Shown here: one piece after another, positions 1-7,298 of the stretch | How positions within the stretch are numbered: the stretch's first letter is position 1 | Layout: each line of letters opens with the position of its first letter | From: Pseudomonadota bacterium | Lineage (GTDB): Bacteria > Pseudomonadota > Alphaproteobacteria > Sphingomonadales > Sphingomonadaceae | Assembly: GCA_021849075.1 (NCBI GenBank) | Contig: JAJZTH010000015.1 | Span: forward strand, 1 to 64,000 | DNA: 64,000 bases | Direction: 5' to 3' | Translations under genes and position numbers: made by a program | The notes under the pieces: model-generated | Seen by the model: the letters and a program-made list of their open reading frames with translations, nothing else | The model's database searches: none | Told to the model about the DNA's origin: nothing

Positions 1-57
1 CAGTAATGTGCCGATGATCCCCCACTCGTCCTCCGTCAGCCCAATACGCTCGCCCAA
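1..57 (-). CDS. IS5-like transposase, N-terminal fragment (cut by window edge)
   Basis: Read on the minus strand, a TTG at 57 opens 19 residues containing GLTEDEWGII before the window ends. A short 'LT-x-x-E-W' opening is typical of IS5/IS1182-group DDE transposases, so this is probably the first few codons of an insertion sequence lying to the left. GGAGG at 63-67 is five bases from the TTG; an in-frame GTG at 61-63 overlaps that ribosome site and is less likely. Too little protein is visible to prove the family or to say whether the gene is intact. The AT-richer stretch 64-234 should hold the IS end. Confidence 0.5.
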   Translation of the reverse strand, partial: MGERIGLTEDEWGIIGTLL

Positions 58-234
58 CGCCACCTCCAAAAGGCAGCCTTGAATCAACGCCCGATCCTGC
101 TGTCAACCTTTGTCCACGAAACCTAAATCTTTAAATCTTTATATTTTTGATGAAAGTAGTTGCATTTCCGTAGGTTACGGCTGTTCCGCGTATAAAGCCG
201 CGTTCAAACGGTTTAGACGCGCGGATCGGCCCAA

Positions 235-348
235 ATGGGGCGCAGCGGATCAACCATCCGCCGAAATCGCATCGAAATTGCCGAATTTCCTGCGTTCGTC
301 GAACGCCTTGGCGATCTTGTCCGCCATACCGTCCACCATAACATTTGA
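235..348 (+). CDS. small hypothetical protein (37 aa)
   Basis: An ATG at 235 opens a 37-residue frame ending in TGA at 346-348, 12 bases before the next gene. The peptide is basic at the start (GRSGSTIRRNR) and then amphipathic (IEIAEFPAFVERLGDLVRH), which reads like real coding sequence; the longer overlapping frame 110-364 does not. No strong ribosome site is visible upstream of the ATG. No family is recognised. It could be the first gene of the chain of overlapping genes that follows, or the remnant of a longer protein, since the frame is closed by stops at 193 and 214. Confidence 0.35.
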   Translation: MGRSGSTIRRNRIEIAEFPAFVERLGDLVRHTVHHNI

Positions 349-360
349 AAGGAGCGTTTT

Positions 361-615
361 ATGATCCTTGAACCGGAAGCTGGCGATATCGTCGGCGTGA
401 TCGGCGAAGACAACGCGATCAAGTATTCGATCGTGATCAGCTTAAAGCGCATTGCCGACACTCTGCACGGTCGCGGCGATGACGAAACGATATTCGGATG
501 CTTGGCGCATATTGGCGACAGCTTGGAAGCAATCAACGAACGCCAGCGCGACGGCGAACCTCCGAAAATCGACCTAGAGGCAATCGCATTCCGAGTTCGG
601 GAAGGGCTGGAATAA
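361..615 (+). CDS. hypothetical protein (84 aa)
   Basis: An 84-residue acidic protein with a clear ribosome site (AAGGAG, seven bases before the ATG). It has no signal peptide, membrane segment or recognised domain. The middle (SIVISLKRIADTLHGRG) and C-terminus (IDLEAIAFRVREGLE) look like amphipathic helices. Its TAA stop shares a base with the ATG of the next gene (TAATG), so the two are probably translated together. Function unknown; it belongs to the accessory block left of the tRNA-Ser gene. Confidence 0.65.
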   Translation: MILEPEAGDIVGVIGEDNAIKYSIVISLKRIADTLHGRGDDETIFGCLAHIGDSLEAINERQRDGEPPKIDLEAIAFRVREGLE

Positions 616-1262
616 TGACAACCGGATCGCCGCAGTTGCAAGCCTTCGCCGGGATCATCGCATGCGAACGGGCATACTTCGTTCGCTATATGTGGGCACC
701 CCCATTCAACCGCTTTCCCGACTTCGAAGAAGGCTTATTCGTCGAATGCCTGATAGAGGCATCATCGCGCCGATCGATGAAGGCCGGACACACCGGATTG
801 ATGCTTGAAGCTGCCCGGCTGTTCATCGCCGTCGCCAAGCCATCGGCGCAACGGTTCTATGCCGAATATGGCGGCACAACGGATTGGTCCGATCGCGACC
901 TTGCCGCTTTGGCCCTCGAAATCGCCGAATGGGCGGCAACCGACCGAATGGTTCGGCGCAAGGCCGAAGCGGCATTGAAGGCGATCCGCGCTGCGCTCTA
1001 CGTTGGCAAAGTCCCCGCAACCGTAGAAGGCGTGGAATACGTCGTATGCAGCGGCGAAGAAAAGACTAAGAGCGGGGTTCAGATCGTATTCGACGCATAT
1101 CTATCAAACAGTAACGAAGGACCAATGCAAACATTTGTTCGAACACTAGACTACATCGACCATTTACGTCATCTTCCGGGCTATTCGTCACTTTTTGCAC
1201 TCAAAAGAGACTTGACGGCTTACTTGCGTGTCTGTCACTGTATTTGCGAACTTGATTATTGA
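615..1262 (+). CDS. hypothetical protein (215 aa)
   Basis: A 215-residue protein starting at the ATG that overlaps the upstream stop (TAATG). It is rich in aromatic and acidic residues near the start (ERAYFVRYMW, RFPDFEEG), strongly helical in the middle (ALALEIAEWAATDRMVRRKAEAALKAIRAAL), and has a short beta-like stretch (VEGVEYVVCSGEE). I recognise no catalytic motif or family and see no signal peptide or membrane helix. A longer frame reaching back to 498 overlaps the previous gene and is not preferred. Translationally coupled on both sides within the accessory operon. Confidence 0.65.
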   Translation: MTTGSPQLQAFAGIIACERAYFVRYMWAPPFNRFPDFEEGLFVECLIEASSRRSMKAGHTGLMLEAARLFIAVAKPSAQRFYAEYGGTTDWSDRDLAALALEIAEWAATDRMVRRKAEAALKAIRAALYVGKVPATVEGVEYVVCSGEEKTKSGVQIVFDAYLSNSNEGPMQTFVRTLDYIDHLRHLPGYSSLFALKRDLTAYLRVCHCICELDY

Positions 1263-1573
1263 ACATTCGCGTTCGTGCGTCGAACCGGATGCTTGGGCGA
1301 CAGGAAATGCAGGCCGGAACGACAGCAAACCCTTGGGGAACCGCGACGAATGGGGCTAACCCCCCTCGCAAGGCTTTCCGTGCGAAGTTGACCACGACCG
1401 GCGAAGTCGCGGCACAGGTTGCCCGGCTCTACCGGGAAGCCCGTAGCGGCGTGATATCGGTCGAAGACGCCAGCCGCCTTGCGAACGTCCTGTCGATCCT
1501 TGGCCGGATGCTGAACGGGGCCGAAATCGAAGCCCTGTCCGCACGGCTCGATGCCTTGGAGGGGGCGGGATGA
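1259..1573 (+). CDS. hypothetical protein, phage-type small helical protein
   Basis: The frame can start at TTG 1259, which overlaps the previous TGA by four bases (TTGA), matching the four-base overlaps downstream; ATGs at 1289 and 1307 are alternatives, the latter with AGGA close upstream. From TTG it is 104 residues. The first third is basic and low-complexity; the rest (TTTGEVAAQVARLYREARSG, then EDASRLANVLSILGRML) is an amphipathic helical pattern that resembles small proteins I associate with phage packaging regions in alphaproteobacteria. That similarity is an impression, not an alignment. Function unknown. Confidence 0.6.
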   Translation: MNIRVRASNRMLGRQEMQAGTTANPWGTATNGANPPRKAFRAKLTTTGEVAAQVARLYREARSGVISVEDASRLANVLSILGRMLNGAEIEALSARLDALEGAG

Positions 1574-1857
1574 TCCGCAGCCTAGCAAAGCGTGTCACGC
1601 GGGCCGAAGATCGCAGCGCGCCGCCCCCGCCGATCCCCAACGTCGTGCATGTCCGCCGATCAGAAACGACCGCCGACGCGATCCGTCGCTTCACCGTGAC
1701 CTATCCAAACCCGCCGCGTCGCCATTGCCTGTTGATCGTGCCCGAACGCGACGTGACCGCCGAAGATGATGCGGACTTCGAAGCCAAGTTCGCCGCGCAG
1801 CAACTCAAATCCCAAGCCGACGCACGATCGGCGAAACCGAAGGATCAACGCATATGA
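1570..1857 (+). CDS. hypothetical protein (95 aa)
   Basis: A 95-residue protein whose ATG overlaps the preceding stop (ATGA). A basic N-terminus (MIRSLAKRVTRAEDR) leads to a proline-rich linker and a short beta-strand core (RHCLLIVPERDV), followed by a charged, glutamine- and lysine-rich tail. No domain, signal peptide or membrane segment is recognised. Its place in an unbroken chain of four-base overlaps suggests it works with, or is dosed with, its neighbours at 1259 and 1854. Confidence 0.6.
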   Translation: MIRSLAKRVTRAEDRSAPPPPIPNVVHVRRSETTADAIRRFTVTYPNPPRRHCLLIVPERDVTAEDDADFEAKFAAQQLKSQADARSAKPKDQRI

Positions 1858-2540
1858 CCGCCCCGCTTGTCGATAGCCCCGATGCAAACAAGTTCCGCGC
1901 CAACGCCAAGCTGGCGAGTTGGCATAACGTATGGTTCGGCGATCCGGCGAAGATGCCGAAGGAAGTTCACGGCCATATGAAGCGGGCGAGCGATGCGCTT
2001 CACGCGGGCCTGAACAAGGTTGACGCGCTGGCGGACGATCCGACGAAGACGACCGTTGTTCGGCACGAAACCGCCAAGAAGGTCGCTGAAAATACGATCG
2101 CGGCCATTCTTGATGCTAAGGGCAGGCAGGAAGCCGCCGGTCATGCGATGATGGCCGAAGCCAACGATGCGATAAACGAAGCCTTCGCATTCGATGCGAG
2201 CCGCAATCCGATTTACGAACGTATCATCAATTGGATTAATTCGAAGGCGAGCGAAAAGGGCGGGATCGCCAAAGTCCGCGAAGCGATGAAGCAAGACCCG
2301 CAAATCGTGACGGTCCTGTCGAACTATCCCCCTTATGTCTTCGATCTTCCGCAAGACACTTGCCGCAGTATCGCAACCGAAGGTTACATGCACCATACGC
2401 CGGAAGCGGCGGACAAGCTGCTAACCGGGCAACGTGTTATCGACGCCGCCAAAGGATACGACCGCGCCGTAAAAGGCGTCCGCGCCAGCTTCTACAACGA
2501 AACCGTCGCAGCACAGGCGGCGAAGCGCGTTGAAGCATGA
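1854..2540 (+). CDS. hypothetical protein (228 aa)
   Basis: A 228-residue, almost entirely alpha-helical soluble protein beginning at an ATG that overlaps the previous stop (ATGA). It is rich in Ala, Lys, Asp and His, with helix-like segments such as HMKRASDALHAGLNKVDALA and AKKVAENTIAAILDAKGRQE, and only one Cys (in QDTCRS). A phage structural or scaffold role would fit such composition, but no diagnostic motif is visible, so I give no function. It overlaps the next gene by four bases. Confidence 0.6.
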   Translation: MTAPLVDSPDANKFRANAKLASWHNVWFGDPAKMPKEVHGHMKRASDALHAGLNKVDALADDPTKTTVVRHETAKKVAENTIAAILDAKGRQEAAGHAMMAEANDAINEAFAFDASRNPIYERIINWINSKASEKGGIAKVREAMKQDPQIVTVLSNYPPYVFDLPQDTCRSIATEGYMHHTPEAADKLLTGQRVIDAAKGYDRAVKGVRASFYNETVAAQAAKRVEA

Positions 2541-3010
2541 CAACCGCGCAATCCCGCGTTGCCGATCTTGCCCGTTGGATCGACGCATCTAGCGGGCCGC
2601 GCCGGACGCCATTAGGCGGCGATACCGAAGTCGGGCGATACGCCGTCATCGTGCCCTGCGATTTCGACGAACCGCCCCGGACAGACTTCGACGCCGAAGC
2701 GTTGCCGCTGTTCGTATCCGCCGATCAAGCCGAAGGCATCGCAACCGGGCCGATCGTCACGGATGCCCCGGCGTCGCAGGACCGTGTTTGCGAGCGGCTG
2801 GCGCATATCCTGTGGAAGATCGGGACGGACCTTGCCCCGATGGCCGTCATCGGCCTGGACGATCCGCAGGAACCGATTTCCGGGGCCGTGGAGCGCGCCG
2901 GGGCGAGCGCGGTGAATGTGGGCACCTATCCGGTTGTCGCCCTTGCCCTGTATGCCCTTAGCGCCGCCGATCGCGCCATCATAGCGGCACGCCTGCCCGT
3001 GCTGCCCTGA
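2537..3010 (+). CDS. hypothetical protein (157 aa), last gene of the coupled accessory operon
   Basis: A 157-residue acidic protein starting at an ATG that overlaps the upstream stop (ATGA). A proline- and aspartate-rich N-terminal half (VPCDFDEPPRTDFDAEALPL) precedes a more ordered C-terminal half with a helix around QDRVCERLAHILWKIG and a hydrophobic end (YPVVALALYALSAADRAIIAARL). I recognise no family. It is followed at once by two related GC-rich hairpins, the second with a T-run, so transcription of the 235-3010 chain probably ends here. Confidence 0.6.
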   Translation: MTTAQSRVADLARWIDASSGPRRTPLGGDTEVGRYAVIVPCDFDEPPRTDFDAEALPLFVSADQAEGIATGPIVTDAPASQDRVCERLAHILWKIGTDLAPMAVIGLDDPQEPISGAVERAGASAVNVGTYPVVALALYALSAADRAIIAARLPVLP

Positions 3011-3096
3011 ACGTCCTTCCCCGACGCTGTGTCGATCCTTCGGCGTCGTGGTTGACCTTCGCAAGCTACCGTCCGGGGCTTGCGAGGGGGCGAAGT

Positions 3097-3128
3097 CCCC
3101 GGTCCCCTAGCGCCATTGGGGGCCGGGG
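3097..3128 (+). repeat. GC-rich hairpin, first of two diverged copies
   Basis: An inverted repeat pairing CCCCGG with CCGGGG, directly after the coupled accessory operon. The same pattern (CCCGGTCCC...GGGGGCCGGG) recurs 55 bases on at 3152-3181, so the two hairpins look like diverged direct copies. No T-run follows this copy. Confidence 0.5.
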
Positions 3129-3151
3129 CTTCCTTGCTGTTGCGCGCGCCT

Positions 3152-3189
3152 GCCCGGTCCCTCGCCATACGGGGGCCGGGCATCTTTTT
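3152..3189 (+). terminator. probable rho-independent terminator after the accessory operon
   Basis: Stem GCCCGG...CCGGGC (3152-3181) followed by ATCTTTTT. It lies 141 bases downstream of the last gene of the coupled chain and 66 bases upstream of the next start, a suitable place to separate two transcription units. Confidence 0.55.
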
Positions 3190-3255
3190 GCGCCTTGCCG
3201 GAAGTCGGATCGGAACCGACAAAGGCATATCGGAGCAAAAGGATTCGGAAGCGAT

Positions 3256-3498
3256 ATGACATTCCACGCGGATTTGCAGGCGGCGCAAAAGGATAGCCCG
3301 TTCAATACCTATGAAACATGCTTGTGCTGTGGCGAACCCGCAGACGGCCCGCTTGTCGGATACGACATGAACTTGCCGAAGGAAGGGCACGTTCGCGCGC
3401 TTTTCCACCGCGATTGCGCGTTTGCTATGGCGCAACGAATGATTTGCGATGCTTGGCCGAACCGTCATCGCGAACCCCGGATGCAGAACGACCGCTAA
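3256..3498 (+). CDS. small cysteine-containing hypothetical protein (80 aa)
   Basis: An 80-residue protein. A CxxC pair (CLCCGEPADG) and a later HRDC give a Cys-Cys...His-Cys arrangement that could bind one zinc ion. No membrane segment or signal peptide. The ATG at 3256 has a purine-rich upstream region (GGATTCGGAAG) but no classic ribosome site; longer starts reach into the terminator hairpins and are rejected. Its stop is six bases before the next gene, so they are probably co-transcribed. The metal-binding reading is inference. Confidence 0.5.
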   Translation: MTFHADLQAAQKDSPFNTYETCLCCGEPADGPLVGYDMNLPKEGHVRALFHRDCAFAMAQRMICDAWPNRHREPRMQNDR

Positions 3499-3504
3499 TC
3501 GCAG

Positions 3505-4047
3505 ATGCGCGGATGCCTTAGCATCATAATCGGCTTTGTCGCGTTCATCGGACTATCGGTCCTAGCCGGTCAAATGCTTGGGCCGGTCAAATGTCGTGAC
3601 GGTTGGGCATCCGGTTCGATCGGACGGCAAGGCGCATGTTCGTGGCACGGCGGCGTTGACCGATCGCGCGGCGCACTGTCGTTCGTATTCATGGTGATCG
3701 GCGGCGTCGCCGGGTTCGGGTTCTATGGCAGCAAGTTCGCCGATAGGCTCGATCAACCCCGGCGACCGCCGCAATCGTCGCAGCCGCCAGCCAACCGCAG
3801 CGCGCCGCCCGATCCATCATCGCCCGATTCGACGCCGAAGACGGTCGCGCCCCTAGCGCCGCCCGAACCCCGCCAGCCGAAACCGATCATACCGGCGCGT
3901 CCCGGATCGAAGGCTTGCCCGAAATGTGGAAGCGGAATGCGACTGCGAACCGCCCGACACGGCCCAAGGCGCGGCAAGAAATTTTGGGGTTGCAACCGCT
4001 ACCCGGACTGCAAAGGCGCGATCAACGTAGATCGAAAACGACCGTAG
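3505..4047 (+). CDS. membrane protein with DUF3761-like motif and C-terminal topoisomerase-type zinc ribbon
   Basis: A 180-residue protein. Residues 1-26 are a hydrophobic segment. Then CRDGWASGSIGRQGACSWHG matches the pattern of DUF3761-type domains (CxDG...GACSxHGG). A second membrane segment covers about residues 57-75 (ALSFVFMVIGGVAGFGFYG), followed by a long Pro/Ser linker. The C-terminus has CPKCGSGM and FWGCNRYPDCKGAI, the four-cysteine ribbon found at the end of bacterial type IA topoisomerases and in some nuclease-like proteins. The ribbon presumably lies in the cytoplasm and may touch DNA. There is no catalytic domain. It is the last gene before the tRNA-Ser boundary. Confidence 0.65.
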   Translation: MRGCLSIIIGFVAFIGLSVLAGQMLGPVKCRDGWASGSIGRQGACSWHGGVDRSRGALSFVFMVIGGVAGFGFYGSKFADRLDQPRRPPQSSQPPANRSAPPDPSSPDSTPKTVAPLAPPEPRQPKPIIPARPGSKACPKCGSGMRLRTARHGPRRGKKFWGCNRYPDCKGAINVDRKRP

Positions 4048-4115
4048 CCGAAGGCGGACATTATGGCGGACAGCAGCCCAGAAGGGCAGCTAAGTTGTTG
4101 ATTTTATTGGAGGAA

Positions 4116-4206
4116 TGGCGGAGCGGGAGGGATTCGAACCCTCGATACGCTTTTGACGTATACTCACTTTCCAGGCGAGCGCCTTCGACCACTCGGCCAC
4201 CGCTCC
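4116..4206 (-). tRNA. tRNA-Ser (GGA anticodon)
   Basis: The minus strand folds into a serine tRNA: acceptor stem GGAGCGG/CCGCTCC with discriminator G, D-arm GGCCGAGTGGTCGAAGGC, anticodon loop CTGGAAA giving GGA, a long variable arm (TATACGTCAAAAGCGTATC) and the T-loop GGTTCGAATCC. The CCA end is encoded (4116-4118). The accessory genes lie directly beyond its 3' end, the usual side for tRNA-targeted integration. Confidence 0.95.
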
Positions 4207-4307
4207 GCATATCGCTGGAGGCGGCTCCCTATCGCGGCGCGTCGCGCTAGGCAAGGGGCATTGGCGCAAGGCTTTACATTATCCCGCGCGCCCTGTTTGA
4301 TCGCGCC

Positions 4308-5213
4308 ATGATCCATCCCCTTCGCGCCCTGCCGCTCCTCGCCCTTGTCGCAACGCCGGTTTTCGCGGCCGATCCGCCCGCAACCCCGGCGGCTGTCGTC
4401 GCACAGGCGCCGGCCAGCGCCTGGCAGGCGATTGCGGCGGAAGATCTGCTGGTCATGACGATCGAAGGCGGAAAGCGCGTCGTCATCCAACTCGCGCCCA
4501 CTTTCTCGCCGCGCCATGTCGCCAATATCCGCACACTCGCGCAGGCCCATTGGTGGGATGGCACCAGCATCAACCGGGTGCAGGATAATTATGTCGTGCA
4601 ATGGGGCGATGCGACCGAGAAAAAGCCGATGCCGCCGGGCCTGTCGTCCACCAGCCCGGATGATTATGCGCTGCCGATCGCCAACCGACGGCTGGCGGTC
4701 ACGCCGCTGCCCTATGGCGATGCCTATGCGCCCACTACCGGCTTCGTCGGCGGCTGGCCGGTGGCGATGGATGGATCGGCGGCCTGGCTGCCGCATTGCT
4801 ACGGCTATGTCGGCGTCGGCCGCAACGTCTCGCCCGATGCCGGGACGGGCGCGGAACTTTATACGGTGATCGGGCAGGCGCCGCGCCAGCTCGACCGCAA
4901 TATCGCCGTGGTTGGCCGGGTGATCGACGGGATGGCCAGCCTGTCGAGCCTGCCGCGCGGATCGGGCGATCTTGGCTTTTATACGCCGCAGGAGCATCAG
5001 GTGCCGATCCAGTCGGTGCGTCTGGCCAGCGATCTGCCCGAAGCACAGCGGCCGCATTTCCAGCAGATGGACGTCGCTTCGTCCAGTTTCGCCGATTATT
5101 TGCGTTTGCGCGCCAACCGGAAGGATGATTTCTACGATCGTCCCGCCGGCGGCGTCGATCTGTGTAACGCGCCAGTCCCTGTCAGAGCTGTGCCCGTCAA
5201 GGCTGCGCCTTAA
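4308..5213 (+). CDS. periplasmic cyclophilin-type peptidyl-prolyl isomerase
   Basis: A 301-residue protein with a signal peptide (residues 1-20, cleavage near VFA-AD). The body carries cyclophilin features: a first strand with [40 protein letters not shown] (the position where cyclophilins have their catalytic-face Phe/Arg) and a VVQWGD strand. It should catalyse cis-trans isomerisation of proline bonds during folding of exported proteins. It is longer than PpiA (about 190 residues) and carries extra loops, which some sphingomonad homologues share. Its last 17 bases overlap the convergent Lrp gene. Confidence 0.8.
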   Translation: MIHPLRALPLLALVATPVFAADPPATPAAVVAQAPASAWQAIAAEDLLVMTIEGGKRVVIQLAPTFSPRHVANIRTLAQAHWWDGTSINRVQDNYVVQWGDATEKKPMPPGLSSTSPDDYALPIANRRLAVTPLPYGDAYAPTTGFVGGWPVAMDGSAAWLPHCYGYVGVGRNVSPDAGTGAELYTVIGQAPRQLDRNIAVVGRVIDGMASLSSLPRGSGDLGFYTPQEHQVPIQSVRLASDLPEAQRPHFQQMDVASSSFADYLRLRANRKDDFYDRPAGGVDLCNAPVPVRAVPVKAAP

Positions 5214-5670
5214 TCCCGCGCAACCGATAGCCGCGCCAGTCGCGGATGCGGCGGATGGCGAAGCTGGTGCGGATTGCGGATACGCCCGGCAGGCGGGCCA
5301 GGCAGTCGCGATGGACGTCGTCAAACCCCTTCAGGTCGGCGGCGGCGACGCGCAGCAGATAGTCGGCCTGTCCCGCCATCAAATGGCATTCCAATATTTC
5401 AGGAAAGCTGGCGACGGCCGCCTCGAACCGGTCCATCGCCTCATGGCTCTGGCTGGTCAGCGATATTTCGACAAAGGCGTGGAGGTCGAGGCCCAGCGCG
5501 ACCGGATCGAGCCGGGCGGCATAGCCGGCGATCACGCCAGCATCCTCCAGCGCCTTGACCCTGCGGTGACAGGCAGAGGCGGACAGGCCGATCCGTTCGC
5601 TCAATTCCTGCATCGATCGCTGCGAATCGGCCTGTAGCGCTTCCATGATCGCAACATCGAACCGATCCAT
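5197..5670 (-). CDS. Lrp/AsnC-family transcriptional regulator (likely regulator of ald)
   Basis: 157 residues with the standard Lrp/AsnC layout: an N-terminal winged helix-turn-helix (about 1-55, LSERIGLSASACHRRVKALE) and a C-terminal ligand-sensing RAM domain (about 65-145, including HLMAGQADYLLRVAAADL). It is transcribed away from the alanine dehydrogenase gene, a common arrangement for AldR-type activators that respond to L-alanine. The 162-base divergent region holds a palindrome at 5701-5715 that could be its operator. That it senses alanine is inferred from position. Confidence 0.88.
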   Translation of the reverse strand: MDRFDVAIMEALQADSQRSMQELSERIGLSASACHRRVKALEDAGVIAGYAARLDPVALGLDLHAFVEISLTSQSHEAMDRFEAAVASFPEILECHLMAGQADYLLRVAAADLKGFDDVHRDCLARLPGVSAIRTSFAIRRIRDWRGYRLRGIKAQP

Positions 5671-5700
5671 GCAATGAAATCCCGTCTATCGTGGTAAGTT

Positions 5701-5715
5701 CGGGATATCATCCCG
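5701..5715. promoter_or_regulatory. candidate Lrp operator (perfect palindrome)
   Basis: CGGGAT-ATC-ATCCCG is a perfect dyad in the region between the Lrp-type gene and ald, 31 bases upstream of the regulator start. A further ATCCCG lies just upstream (5679-5684). The role as operator is inferred from symmetry and location. Confidence 0.4.
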
Positions 5716-5832
5716 CGCGTCCCTGTCAAAGCTGCAAAATGAGGGAACATTCGCTGCCCGACCCGCGCTATCATCGCAGCACGGCAGCGTGATCCCGTTC
5801 ACGTATAGCTTCTGGCCAGCTTCTGGAGAGTC

Positions 5833-6951
5833 ATGATGATCGTCGGCACCGTCAAAGAGATCAAGAATCACGAATATCGCGTCGGCCTGACGCCCGAGAG
5901 CGTGCATGAACTGACTGCGCACGGCCATCGCGTGCTGGTGGAAACCGGCGCTGGCGAAGGCATCGGCGCGAGCGATGCGCTCTATGAGAAGGCCGGCGCG
6001 GAAATCGTCGCCACCGCCGCCGAAATCTTCGCCACGGCCGAAATGGTCGTGAAGGTGAAGGAGCCGCAGCCGCAGGAGCGCGCCATGCTGCGTCCCGGCC
6101 AGATCCTCTACACCTATCTGCACCTGGCACCCGATCCCGATCAGACCCGTGATCTGATCGCGTCGGGCGCGACCTGCATCGCCTATGAAACCGTAACCGA
6201 TGCGTCGGGCGGCCTGCCGCTCCTGAAGCCGATGAGCCAGGTCGCTGGCCGCATGGCGATCCAGGCGGGCGCGACCGCACTGGAAAAGGCGCATGGCGGC
6301 CGCGGCGTGCTGCTGGGCGGCGTGCCGGGCGTATTGCCGGCCAAGGTCGTGGTGATCGGCGGCGGCGTCGTCGGCTTCAACGCGGCGCAGATGGCCGCGG
6401 GCCTGGGCGCGGACGTCACCATCCTCGATCGCAGCCCCGAAGTGCTGGAAAAGCTCGGCATGTATTTTGAGGCGCGGGCCAAGACCCGCTTCTCCAACCG
6501 CGCGAACCTGGCCGAATGCGTGGCCGAGGCGGATCTGGTGGTCGGCGCGGTGCTGATCCCCGGCGCAGCCGCGCCAAAGCTGGTCAATGCAGACATGCTC
6601 AAGACCATGAAGAAGGGCGCGGTGCTGGTCGACGTCGCGATCGATCAGGGCGGCTGCTTTGAAACCAGCCACGCCACCACCCATGCCGAACCGACCTATA
6701 TCGTCGACGGCGTCGTCCATTATTGCGTCGCCAACATGCCGGGCGCGGTCGCGCGCACCAGCACCTATGCGCTCAACAATGTGACGCTGCCTCATGCGTT
6801 GCGCATCGCGGAACTGGGCTGGAAGGAAGCGCTGCGCCGTGATCCGCATCTGCGCGAAGGACTGAACGTGTGGGACGGCAAGGTGACGTATCGCGCCGTC
6901 GCCGACGATCTGGGCCTGCCCTACACCCCGGCGGAAGAAGCGATCGCCTGA
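5833..6951 (+). CDS. ald: alanine dehydrogenase
   Basis: A full-length 372-residue alanine dehydrogenase, interconverting L-alanine and pyruvate plus ammonia with NAD. Visible features are the N-terminal [17 protein letters not shown], the substrate-site KVKEPQPQE and YLHLAPD, the Rossmann motif [15 protein letters not shown] (about 175-190), and [14 protein letters not shown] near the end. Two adjacent ATGs (5833 and 5836) are possible; GGAG at 5825-5828 is four bases from the first and seven from the second, so the second may be used. It diverges from an Lrp-type gene, its likely regulator, and a strong terminator follows. Confidence 0.95.
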   Translation: MMIVGTVKEIKNHEYRVGLTPESVHELTAHGHRVLVETGAGEGIGASDALYEKAGAEIVATAAEIFATAEMVVKVKEPQPQERAMLRPGQILYTYLHLAPDPDQTRDLIASGATCIAYETVTDASGGLPLLKPMSQVAGRMAIQAGATALEKAHGGRGVLLGGVPGVLPAKVVVIGGGVVGFNAAQMAAGLGADVTILDRSPEVLEKLGMYFEARAKTRFSNRANLAECVAEADLVVGAVLIPGAAAPKLVNADMLKTMKKGAVLVDVAIDQGGCFETSHATTHAEPTYIVDGVVHYCVANMPGAVARTSTYALNNVTLPHALRIAELGWKEALRRDPHLREGLNVWDGKVTYRAVADDLGLPYTPAEEAIA

Positions 6952-7000
6952 TCGGCCGAAATCCGGTTTCCCGGCGCCCCGACAGGCGCCGGACAAAAGC

Positions 7001-7038
7001 GGCGCCAGCTTCCCTTGAAGCTGGCGCCCTTTATTTTT
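7001..7038 (+). terminator. rho-independent terminator of ald
   Basis: A 12-bp perfect stem GGCGCCAGCTTC/GAAGCTGGCGCC with a CCTT loop, followed by CTTTATTTTT. A smaller hairpin (CCGGCGCC...GGCGCCGG, 6971-6992) lies just upstream. Confidence 0.85.
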
Positions 7039-7205
7039 GTGCGCCTTGGCCCTGTGTTTTCGGGCATTGTTTCCCGATCGCATCCGACTTTGGGAGAATG
7101 GCTTGCGGGTTCCTGCACTCCGTTCGTCTAGTCGGGGCAAGGGGGACATGACCACATGCCCCCCATGCATCCTGGTTTCGCCGAAGAGAGGCATGGTTTA
7201 ACGTC

Positions 7206-7298
7206 ATGGTCGATATTCCCGCATTCGCCGCCTTGATCCGCAAAGGCGATCGCCGCAACATGCGCGCTGGCCGCATTGTGCTGAAAGGGGCGTGCTGA
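7206..7298 (+). CDS. possible 30-aa leader peptide upstream of the TauE/SafE gene
   Basis: ATG 7206 opens a 30-residue frame (beginning VDIPAFAALIRKGDRRNMRA) whose TGA overlaps the ATG of the exporter (TGATG). The peptide is basic with an amphipathic start. Such overlap suggests translational coupling. GAAGAGAGG lies upstream at 7182-7190, rather far from the ATG. No family is recognised, and the reading may be chance. Confidence 0.35.
   Translation: MVDIPAFAALIRKGDRRNMRAGRIVLKGAC

Noticed and set aside
110-364. 84-residue frame from TTG 110
   Set aside because: Low-complexity product, no ribosome site, and it overlaps a better small frame at 235-348 in another frame and the start of the next gene.
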